In this document: positions 52,586-62,056 of the stretch, one piece after another
Position numbering within the stretch: the first letter of the stretch is position 1
How the letters are laid out: each line of letters begins with the position of its first letter
Source of the DNA: Sporopachydermia quercuum
Lineage: Eukaryota > Ascomycota > Sporopachydermiomycetes > Sporopachydermiales > Sporopachydermiaceae
DNA length: 64,000 bases
NCBI GenBank assembly: GCA_001599295.1
Contig: BCGN01000008.1
Coordinates: 434,001-498,000 of the forward strand
Reading direction: 5' to 3'
The notes under the pieces: generated by a model
Databases searched by the model: none
What the model was told of the DNA's origin: nothing
Seen by the model: only the letters and a program-made list of their open reading frames with translations
Made by a program: the position numbers and the translations under genes

Positions 52586-53559
52586 ACATAACATGAGTTA
52601 CTAACAAGAATAACATCAATGGTTTTAGTATTTTGTAGGTTCAGTGTCAAGTTAATATCCTTACCTTGAATTTTTAAGGCGTTGAGTCTTCTTGATCTCC
52701 ATTCACAACAGAAGAAATCCTATCCAATTAATACTATCAATGAAAACGACGTTCTTACTCAATGCTTCCTTACCTTGTCTATTTGACCTTCAGTCCTGTT
52801 GAGTAAACTCCAAAGCAAATGGAATCTGGTAGTTTCAAGTATATTAACAATTATCTTGTTATAATCATCAATAGATTTGAGTTTTGCTGTTACCTTTGCT
52901 TCTTTATTTATTATTTTTAATTATTTTTTCTTTCTTTTTATATTCGATGGTATCATGTATAACTCTATCACATGTTAATGAGCAGTACAAGTAAATTAAG
53001 TTCACAACTATGAAAACTCGCAACAGTTTCTTCAAGAAAAGCTAACCGAANAATCTACTTAGTCTGTTATAATATTATTTTATTTAATTATTTTTCTCTT
53101 ATTCATTCTATTGTTCTTATCAATCAGAGATCAATTATTCACCAGATTCTTTTCTACAAACTTCATTATACTCCAGTTAAGGCACATTACATTATTACCC
53201 CTTTCAGTAATTCATCGTTACTGCAGAGGAGAGGCGAATTGCACTTTGTAAACGACCCAGTTCCAACACATTTATCTCATGGTCCTCATTTATTAGCTTA
53301 GTACCAAAATAAAACGTAGCTATAATTGCAACAGCAGAATTTGAGATAAAGTATTTGATTGGATATATTTCGAATTCTCAATAATATATTATCTTATTGA
53401 AGGTCACCGATACCCACAGGGATTTCTTTCACCTATAATTACCATACAGCATTTGCTTTGCACCCTAAGCTAAATCGCAGATTGCAATTGAAATCTGTTA
53501 AGCAATCACAAGCATCTTATTATTTTGGACTCATATCAGGATTCATAGTTTGAGTCATA
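52586..53559. other. Intergenic dehydrogenase to MIX23-like
   Basis: 974 bp, very AT-rich. The right end is the MIX23-like promoter. No reading frame or element worth naming. Confidence 0.45.
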
Positions 53560-54219
53560 ATGAGTCTATGGAGCCAGCCAAAAGATTCCAGGACGGAAAG
53601 TGCTTTGGCATCTTCTTTGAATGATCCAGTAAATGACACTCGACTTGATAATAGGGAAGTGTTTTCACCCAAATTATGCGCCTCAGAAACTGCGCTAAGA
53701 CAGTTTCTTACTCAATCCCGAGGTATTACAGATGATCAAGTAAGATTGCGGCTGAGCAGTTTACTGAAGGATCACTCACAAATTGCATATAAGAGAGAAG
53801 ACTATGATTATAAACGACCATCAATAAACATTGATGATGAGCAAGAGCACTGTCAAAGATTTGTTGAATCATTCTTGTTTCCAGCCTGGAAACTGAGGAA
53901 AGATTTGTTACATTATTGTGAAGGATGGATCAATAAAGAGATTGAAAGTAATTCAAAGGATACGACTAACGTTACACCAGAAACACCAACAGAAGCAGAT
54001 CTGAACTATAAGTTGAATCCCAAAATTAATCCCTATGCATTTGAACAGAGCGTCAAATCGACCGATTCTTATAGTGGATTACAGAAATGTATCAGTAATG
54101 AATTAATGATCGAAGGAATAGTTAGGGATTCCAGTATTTCAGTACTGAAGCAACGATGTAGTAATAGAGACTGGAAAATAATATGGGAAACATGGGTTAA
54201 TAGCCGTGAATCAAAATAA
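53560..54219 (+). CDS. MIX23: Mix23 / caffeine-induced-death-protein-2 family
   Basis: 219 residues. Conserved points are LCASETALRQFLTQSRGITD (aligning with the CxxFxxxLxxxRxIDD start of the family), the Cys pair in CQRFVESFLFPAWKLRKDLL-HYC (about 21 residues apart, as in human CCDC58/MIX23), and the C-terminal EGIVRDSSISVLKQRCSNR, matching EEVVxDRSxxVFxxRC. Mix23 is an intermembrane-space Mia40 substrate that promotes mitochondrial protein import in S. cerevisiae. Length is close to the 196 of S. cerevisiae. The call is by motif pattern, so moderate. It converges with BNA2. Confidence 0.72.
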   Translation: MSLWSQPKDSRTESALASSLNDPVNDTRLDNREVFSPKLCASETALRQFLTQSRGITDDQVRLRLSSLLKDHSQIAYKREDYDYKRPSINIDDEQEHCQRFVESFLFPAWKLRKDLLHYCEGWINKEIESNSKDTTNVTPETPTEADLNYKLNPKINPYAFEQSVKSTDSYSGLQKCISNELMIEGIVRDSSISVLKQRCSNRDWKIIWETWVNSRESK

Positions 54220-54711
54220 TGAGATTGAAAGATAAATGAGTAGTTGGTACTGCGTTTAGAATAGTAAGTTAATCCTCTCAATGACTGTTGAATGGATTAA
54301 CAAACGAAGATCAACTGAAGTCCATCACTAGTACCACCTTTTTCAAAGCGTAATAATTTTCTTTAGTCTACAATTAATGAATAACTTAACTTGTATATAC
54401 ATATAGTGAGAAATCAATTTGTTTTACTAAATCATCAACTTGCTGTTTCACAACCTCACTATTAATCCACACTTACTAATAATCATTTATATTTATTTTA
54501 CACATCCAACTATTCTATGCTTTTCAATTATTTATGATCATTTTTATTCATTTCCACCATCATATATATATATATTCAAACCAATTTTTGTCCCAACCAT
54601 TCTAACAAAACATAAAACTAAATCTAAAAACAAACTAAAACACCAACTAATATTCATCAAACACTTTATATCATATTTATAGCAAATGGCAGTCAAATTT
54701 CCATCTAAAAC
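54220..54711. other. Intergenic between convergent MIX23-like and BNA2
   Basis: 492 bp, AT-rich, with an AT microsatellite at 54562-54575. No gene. Confidence 0.45.
54562..54575. repeat. (AT)n microsatellite
   Basis: Seven AT units near the 3' end of BNA2. Confidence 0.8.
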
Positions 54712-56229
54712 CTACCAATGATGGATAACCTTCTCTGATCCATTGACCCATCTACCAGCAAGACCAACGTTATCACCACTCTCACTGCCTTTTTCATTTT
54801 CCTTCCTTTTCTTATTGATACTATCAAAAGTATCTGGTACATGACGTTTGCTAGCTGATGATCCAACACCAACATCACATAATAACCTACGGCCCCAGTT
54901 ACCAGCAGCTACATCTCCCGTTTCGTCTCTTGCTTGCTTCAAAAATGGAATCAAAGATGTGCCCCCTGTACCTTTAGTACCTGATTTAGCCTTGGCCAAC
55001 CCTGATTTCTTGGTCTCACTCTTATTTGTTGTTTCAGCATCATCTCCATTTGCAAGGTCCGTCTTCTTTCTAGCTTGAATGACTATATACTGAGAGACAA
55101 TACGAAGATGTTGATTTCTGAAAGAACGCAACATAGCTAAACAAGCGTCATAACTCAAGACTAATTCAGGGTTTGATTCTTTATGCTTCATGACAAAATT
55201 TCTAATTTCAGCAACCTGAGTTAAATGAATTAAGAAGTCTCTATGCTCACCAGGCATGTATTTCCTCATTTCGTCAATAAAGTTGTGGGATTTCGATTTT
55301 TTGATACTAATTGGTTGCGTTTTATCAGCCTTTGGTTCTTGTGTATGATCAGGATTTCTGGGTCTTTCACCAGTCGGATGATGTTCGACATTTAGAATAA
55401 TGTCTAATGCTTGAATCAAAGATGATTGAGCATTAGAACCGCCAGCATAACTTCTATATTCTGTTTCATTACCGTATCTAACACCGTTTGGCAATCCAGC
55501 TTCTGCCATGTTTTTCCAACCTGCTAAAAAAGGTCTAATTCTGAAATAAAACACATGGGGATCACAGTTTTCTGTCATTCTTCCAAGAATTGTAATTAAC
55601 CCGTCAATTGATTCAGCTAATCTTTGTAGATTCTCGACCACAGAAGGTACATCGTCATCTCTAACAGCCTGAATAGCTTTCAATCCATAATCTAGACATT
55701 TGGCTCCTACTCTCTCAAAGCATGTTGATACTAGGTAAAACCAACTTTCATCGATAGAACCAGTGAATGTATTTAAAGTAGCTAGTGATTCTAAGTCCCA
55801 GTCATCGGGAGAATCACTAGGCATGATAGTGGTAAAGTTCCAAAGACATAAACCTGCATATGTAGCAATTGGTGGCAGTCTCAACTTTTCTGATAACTTA
55901 ATCCAAGGAGTTGCTAATTGTTCTGGTAAAATGTCAATTGGATTATCACCATCACACCATATGTATCCATGCCCCAAAAAACCTAGTATAGAATACGCTC
56001 TTCTTTGTTCACCGACAGTCTTTAATCTATCAATGGTTAACAACTCAAGTTTCCTATCAACAAATTGTCTCAATTTTTTAGTGAGAATTAATGCTGGCAA
56101 GTTCCCAACTAATGATTCCCATGGTTCATAGTAAGGATCAGTCAGTCGTTTAACAGGTAATTCTGATGGTAAGAATCCTGATGTAGGGAAGATAGAATAA
56201 TCTTCCAGTCTGGGAATTTCAGCTTTCAT
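54712..56229 (-). CDS. BNA2: Indoleamine/tryptophan 2,3-dioxygenase (Bna2)
   Basis: 505 residues. Family blocks are RRAYSILGFLGHGYIWCDGD (distal pocket), PPIATYAGLCLWNFTTIMPS, HVFYFRIRPFLAGWKNMAEA, YAGGSNAQSSLIQALDIILN and MRKYMPGEHRDFLIHLTQVA (about 330), whose His is the proximal haem ligand. It opens the indole ring of tryptophan with O2, giving N-formylkynurenine, the first step of the kynurenine route to NAD. The length compares with 453 in S. cerevisiae; the surplus is a Lys/Thr/Gly-rich C-terminal extension after about 400. No other kynurenine gene is nearby. Confidence 0.94.
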   Translation of the reverse strand: MKAEIPRLEDYSIFPTSGFLPSELPVKRLTDPYYEPWESLVGNLPALILTKKLRQFVDRKLELLTIDRLKTVGEQRRAYSILGFLGHGYIWCDGDNPIDILPEQLATPWIKLSEKLRLPPIATYAGLCLWNFTTIMPSDSPDDWDLESLATLNTFTGSIDESWFYLVSTCFERVGAKCLDYGLKAIQAVRDDDVPSVVENLQRLAESIDGLITILGRMTENCDPHVFYFRIRPFLAGWKNMAEAGLPNGVRYGNETEYRSYAGGSNAQSSLIQALDIILNVEHHPTGERPRNPDHTQEPKADKTQPISIKKSKSHNFIDEMRKYMPGEHRDFLIHLTQVAEIRNFVMKHKESNPELVLSYDACLAMLRSFRNQHLRIVSQYIVIQARKKTDLANGDDAETTNKSETKKSGLAKAKSGTKGTGGTSLIPFLKQARDETGDVAAGNWGRRLLCDVGVGSSASKRHVPDTFDSINKKRKENEKGSESGDNVGLAGRWVNGSEKVIHHW

Positions 56230-57365
56230 CGTGAATTCAAATATTTGATATGTTGCGTTGTACTACCTCCTGTTTCTGATCTACTTTACAATAAGCACAC
56301 TGCAGAATGGATGTTCGGTAAGTAACAAAACTGAGGGGTGAATTCAAATACAATCACAAGAAGTTCTCCGCTTTTCAAAGATAATAAGAAACATAGACAA
56401 CAGTTCTAATCACGAAAGAGAAAGCAAGATGAATCCATATCTCCAGGCGTATGTACTATTTATGNTTTGCACTTGTTGACAAACAACTAGAAAGAATAAT
56501 GCATTAATTACTGATGTAACTTTGTGTTACTTTGAATGAAAAAATTGAATTCCTCAAAACAATTAGTAAACAAACAAGGTTTGAANTTATTAAGTTAAAA
56601 TATCCTAGTGTGGTAATAGATCACTCAAGAATTAAATCAGGCAATATAAATTAATTACATGTTCATATATAAGGAGCAATAAAGTTAGAAAGAAATAGGT
56701 CTAGAGATTGCAAGTGATATATATGTATTGCAACTGAGAAGGTCTAAAGTAGCTTCTTATCACGATGACATTTGAAAGATGAAGAGTCATGTTCCGTTTT
56801 ATTTAGAATTAGAAAGTACTACAGGAATTATGAAGGTTTTGAGATGAAATGCAACCCAAAATGTGAGTCCCAATTTAAAGTTCATTATTTGTATTTAGGG
56901 GATTTGATTGGAATCCAATAGAATGCAGTAGGTGCTTGAATTTTTTATTGTTGAAACTGGAAACTTCCTGATAGCCGAAAAAAAGCGTGGGGGAGATCAT
57001 GTGACTTAGTACAGCTCTATCAGATTCTGGCATGTAAGATATGCGTGCGAGATCGTATGAACTGTAATCGTACTGAGAGAGACGATAAAGGATGTTCAAC
57101 CTGGAGTAACGAAATATTCGTAATTGCGAACAATTTTCGCACTTCATTATAAAATCATAATCTAAATCAAATCTGATTGAATATCTCAGAGATTAAAAAC
57201 TGTATATGACTAACCCTCCTTTTCCTTTCCTTTTCTCATGGAATATTGTTGATTAAAAAGAAACACTGTGGGTCCGAACCAAATCGTCAAAAACCAATTG
57301 CAATAACAAAAGAGGCAACTTTCATCTGTAGGTCGAGATCTCTCAATACTCCATTACGAAAACGA
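56230..57365. other. Intergenic BNA2 to PQ-loop transporter
   Basis: About 1.1 kb holding the BNA2 promoter. A start codon followed by a consensus donor (MNPYLQ then GTATGT, 56429-56454) has no matching second exon. A 90-codon minus frame at 56875-57147 shows no family pattern. GTCACATG-type E-box near 56998-57005. Confidence 0.45.
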
Positions 57366-58313
57366 TCAAATGTATTTACCGGATTTTGTATCTCCGAGCA
57401 AAGAAGAAGCTTCTGTCACCACATCGACTTGTGAAACCTGCTCGCTTGATGCTATACCAATAATAGGTGCTAATTTAATCGGAACTTCAGGTGCACCAAC
57501 GATGAAGTAATAGGCGTATATTATGAATGACTTATCACTATTTCTTTCTGGTTTGATATAGTCATAATAATAATACTGAAATATCACAGCTGAATCACAG
57601 AACATAGACCCAATACAGGAAATTATGAAAGCACTTTGTTGTTTATAATAGGTCCAGTCAGTGCTGCCATCATCGTTTAATCTGTCTCTAGAAGTCAGGA
57701 TTGATAAAACATATGTCAATTCTCCCAAAAAACAAAAGATGAACATAACTTTTGAAACACCTTTTGTCGACTGGTTCTTCATGTCTTCAAAAATCTGAGG
57801 AAATCTAGAGGAGAAGTAATATAGCACGGATAACCAGCCTAATATTTGACCTGCAACATTAGCTGCATTACTAGATAACACAGTGAAAGAGTCATCGCTA
57901 TTGCTTATAGGTGCACCAGCAGTAAATGGTACAAACCATGTGATGATTTCGAAAATAATGACCCACACGCGCAGTTTGAAGCTGGGACGGTTGAAGTTAT
58001 AGTCCGTTGTTTTGATTTCCGAGGCACCGTCATAATAAAAAATTTGAGCGAGCATTATTAAATCCATGAATGTATAGTATAAAGCAAGTCCTTTCTGAAA
58101 CAAGAATCTTTTCAATAATATACATGCTGCAAAATTGGCTAAATCACCAATAATCCACTGGAATACAAATTTCTTGCTCAAACCATTGGTTGATTGATTC
58201 CTGTGGTTCTCATAAACTTGAAAAGAACAAGCAAATAACCAGATAGTTACCGACACCAGGGCAAAGGTGTCTTCTGCTGAGATCGTCTTATACATGACAG
58301 TTTGTTGATCCAT
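57366..58313 (-). CDS. PQ-loop vacuolar amino-acid transporter (Ypq/PQLC2 family)
   Basis: 315 residues with about seven hydrophobic spans. First PQ-loop: CSFQVYENHRNQSTNGLSKK followed by FVFQWIIGDLANF, in which the Pro of the PQ pair is replaced (FQ). Second: SRFPQIFEDMKNQSTKGVSK then VMFIFCFLGELTYVLS, with PQ intact. The WIIGDLAN and GELTYVLS motifs match the Ypq1-3/Rtc2 and human PQLC2 cationic amino-acid transporters of the vacuole or lysosome. Which Ypq paralogue it is cannot be decided. The missing Pro in the first loop is worth noting, since that Pro acts as a hinge in the family. Confidence 0.87.
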   Translation of the reverse strand: MDQQTVMYKTISAEDTFALVSVTIWLFACSFQVYENHRNQSTNGLSKKFVFQWIIGDLANFAACILLKRFLFQKGLALYYTFMDLIMLAQIFYYDGASEIKTTDYNFNRPSFKLRVWVIIFEIITWFVPFTAGAPISNSDDSFTVLSSNAANVAGQILGWLSVLYYFSSRFPQIFEDMKNQSTKGVSKVMFIFCFLGELTYVLSILTSRDRLNDDGSTDWTYYKQQSAFIISCIGSMFCDSAVIFQYYYYDYIKPERNSDKSFIIYAYYFIVGAPEVPIKLAPIIGIASSEQVSQVDVVTEASSLLGDTKSGKYI

Positions 58314-59819
58314 TGACTTTGATTGAAAAAACGGTTAACTGTTCTTACAGTTATTATACAAGCTTACGATTATATATTCTATGTTCTATAATCTAGCACA
58401 GCAGCTTCAAAATTTCAAAACCCCTACTCAATTGTTGTTTATATTGTAGTTTTCTATCTTATTATAATGACTTCGTTATCAAGTAACCACTCAAAATAAC
58501 AGCCTCTTATCAAATGCCGTTAACATATACCGAGATCATTCATTAAGAATCTTCTGCTCGAATCTCCTTAGCAATACCTTTTAATACAATATGATTAGCA
58601 AATGTAGTACTTTCAGATAACTCTAGGACAACAAGACAAAAAGCCAAAAGAAAAGAAAAAAGTTCCGAGAAAGCAAGGTCAAACCATATCTTTATAAATC
58701 AATGAAGAAGTGCCTTTTTCTGTTCTTGTTGACTTTATCTTTACTGCGCTATTGCTAGTTGAAAGGACAAGCCATCCCGGTTTTAAGAATAATGATTAGC
58801 AGAACTCCCCAAATAGGATAACTGATGCGGAAGGAAACATATTCAATCATAGTTCGAGTGCACCTGCATAATTGTGCTTGGATACCCTTCATAGCTAGNA
58901 ACAGCCCACCTCACTCCAATATCTGTGTGCAATATTGTGCTATGTGGTTTGAAAGGAGACGCGAAGTTATTGAAAGCAAGTTCGTACTGACTGGTATGCC
59001 AGTATTCGACGCCTTTGTTCTAGAGATATGAAAGAGATTATTGGGTGGATACGGCAGTGATAACTAATTGTAAAATCATAAATCATTGTAAGTACAGATT
59101 GATTTTTCCATGTAATCGCTTATTCAAGTCAGTAAGTAAGCATCAGAGTCTGGATGGATACTGCATATTATACCTTGTTAACACATATCCACGTAATGTA
59201 AATATTTCAATGTTTCTTGAATGCATCTAAATGTATACTAAACATAAATATATGCCTGTTTAATCAACAATAAGATAAGCCACCGGNCCTTATCGTTCGA
59301 TATCCCTGATTTCAATCTGTTAAGTTAGAATGATCTTTCTTTTCCATACTACTAGGATATCCCATCCTATCGTATTTTCATTTGCATAAATCTAAGTCAA
59401 AATTAATTACCAATTTAGGCGAATAATGTTTCATTTACTTATTTTTGTATGTTCCTTTCTCTATACATAAATAAATATAATTAATGCACATAAACATATT
59501 CTCCAGATTATGTCGCAATTGCAGTAATAGCAAACTTGGATTCTTTTCTAAATCATTTTTTGCTCATATACACGTAGTGTTAGTTCATTTGCTGAATTAC
59601 TTACTATATACTAGATAGATGCCTTCTATCGAATTGTGCTAACTTGTTGATAGAAAAAGTTGTATTGATTTCTTACTTCATCTCATTTTGTTTTTATTGA
59701 TCTGCTGGTTCGGAACATCTAATTGGTTAAAGATAGCTTTCGTGCTATGACTATAGACCTCATATTTTTTATGATTCTTACGAATGATTTCATGAACATC
59801 AAAAATATATTCCCTCATA
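58314..59819. other. Divergent region PQ-loop transporter/ULA1
   Basis: About 1.5 kb, AT-rich. Frames at 58825 and 59045 (60-70 codons) resemble nothing known. No tRNA or repeats detected. Confidence 0.45.
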
Positions 59820-61733
59820 ATGACGAATACTGACAACCATTCAGAAGTTCAAAGGACAAAAAAATATGACCGACAGTTACGACTATGGGCAAAATCGGGG
59901 CAAAATAATTTAGAGAATTCTCACGTACTGGTATTAGGTTGCACAGCAACTAGTACAGAGGTATTGAAGAATCTAGTACTACCAGGAATAGGACAATTCA
60001 CAATTGTTGACAATGAAATTGTCAATGAAGAAACACTGGCCAACAATTTTTTTATTCAAGATGCTGAATTAGGCCTATCTCTGTCTCATGTTGTATGTGA
60101 TCATCTAGTAGAAATGAATAGAGATGTCATTGGAACTTTTAACAACTCATCAGTGGAGNAATTCGTTGAAAATCAAACAGTTGAATCATGGAAAAAGTAT
60201 ACCATTATTATTGCATCGGCCATTCAACCAGATATTCTACAAGGTATAACAGAAACAGTCTTTGATTTATGTATACCTATTATTGATATAAATGCCATTG
60301 GATTCTATGGATCAATACGGATTATATTGAAACAACATGAAATCATTCAAACACATCCTGAATCCCTAGTTGAATTACGGATTGATACTCCATGGAAAGA
60401 GTTGGAAGATTTTATAGATCAGAATTACTCATATTTTGATGCTATGGATTCAAGGCAACACTCAAATATTCCTTATGTTGTAATTTTGTTGAAATCTCTT
60501 CATGATTGGAAAACAACACATCATGGGCAAGCACCAAAGACCATTAAAGAAAAAAATGAATTTAGATCTGATGTTGAATCTTTGCAAAAGAACTATACAG
60601 AGGTGAATTTTGCTGAAGCTGTTTCTAATGCTTTTAGAGCGTTTCAAGTTACGAAAATACCAGAAACTCTACAATCGATTCTCAACTCTTCTTCAGTGAA
60701 TGAACTGATTCAATTCGATGAATTGATAAGTAGTTATTCGGATAACTCTTCCGTCAAAAATCAATCTGATTCAACACTCAGTTCTCTCTCTATTTCGCAA
60801 ATTCATTCGTACAAGTTCTGGGTTCTCGTACGCACTTTAAAGTACTTTATAGCTCATCCAGAATCTAATCATCTCTATCCTTTATCAGGGGTAATGCCAG
60901 ATATGGCATCTGATACCAACAGCTATATATCACTACAGAACGTTTACCGGGAAAAGGCACTACAGGATATCAAATTATTTGAAGAGGAGTTAGAAATTGT
61001 GTTAAAGGAATTGAACGCCCCAGATGATCTGATCTCTAAAGATGAAATTGAAGTATTCTGTAAGAACTCCAAGTATATCAAAGTTCAGAAAGGATCAGCA
61101 AACTTTCATTCGAATGATTTATTCAGTGACATTGAAACGGACAACAACTTGGGAGCTATTTACTTATCTATGCATGTTTATAAGTTATTTTCACAGACCA
61201 GCTCTGGCAAGATTCCAACTAATACAATTGATGATAAAGAGTCCTTACTACAACTAAGTAGTGGTATACTCAGATCATATAACAAAAGTGTACCTGGATA
61301 TTTAGGAAAAATTCTTGATGAAGTGTATGTTAAAGTTGTCATCAAAAGTGCTTGTGCGTTGTATTGTTTATCAATATTATTAGGTATTATAAAATACTAA
61401 CCAAGTATCTTACTTTGTGTCTAGAATCCGGTCACANGGAGTTGAACTTCATAATATAGCAGCTTTTNTGGGAGGCATTGGAGGTCAAGAGGCTGTAAAA
61501 GTATGTTTTAATTTTCTTAATTTCACATTTGGACTTTTTACATATTATTTTTTCTAATTTGATGGATATTTGAAGTTAATCCTATAGCTTTAGCTTGGTT
61601 AAATTTGAATGAACAGAGCAATAAACTAACAAACTCGACTATTTTCTAGTTACTCACTAAGCAATACGTTCCTTTGAATAACGTACTTGTCTTTGATGGT
61701 ATTGCTAGTACGAGTGCCAAATGGAAGATTTGA
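59820..61733 (+). CDS. ULA1: Ula1/NAE1: regulatory subunit of the NEDD8 (Rub1) E1 enzyme, three exons
   Basis: Exons 59820-61324, 61425-61500 and 61650-61733 give 554 residues. Both donors are GTATGT. The first intron has TACTAAC 23 nt before its acceptor, the second AACTAAC. The N-terminus KKYDRQLRLWAKSGQNNLEN and VLVLGCTATSTEVLKNLVLP, then GIGQFTIVDNE, are the adenylating-fold start of the NAE1 family. The last exons supply GVELHNIAAF-x-GGIGGQEAVK and LLTKQYVPLNNVLVFDGIAS, the conserved family end. Ula1 with Uba3 activates Rub1 for cullin modification; as the family expects, the subunit lacks a catalytic Cys. Reading on past the first donor gives 25 wrong residues and an early stop. Length is close to human NAE1 (534). 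Confidence 0.92.
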
Positions 61734-62056
61734 ACGCGGTATTGTAGATTATATGGTCAATATTCGAATTATTTTTCACTTATACACACGGGAACTATGA
61801 CTGTTAATATCTAAATACTGAAATAATGAAACATACAATAATTGGGATGAATCGACGTGGGAGTCATTTTGACTACTTCAAGGACAAGCTTTTCACTGAT
61901 AGAACAATCAGATAAGCCATATGATGATGATTAAAATAACAATGGCAAAGCAATACATAAACAATTAATCAATTTCCAATGAATCAATGCCGCTTTAAGT
62001 CAAATTGAAACGATATATTGATTGATAAACAACTTGATTGCATCAAATCGCCTATA
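61734..62056. other. Intergenic between convergent ULA1 and SPB4
   Basis: 323 bp, AT-rich, no feature recognised. Confidence 0.45.

Noticed and set aside
56429-56460. Start codon plus donor (MNPYLQ then GTATGT)
   Set aside because: No branch site, acceptor and coding second exon were found in the following kilobase.
56875-57147. 90-codon minus-strand frame
   Set aside because: No family resemblance, no coding-like composition and no neighbour that would explain it.
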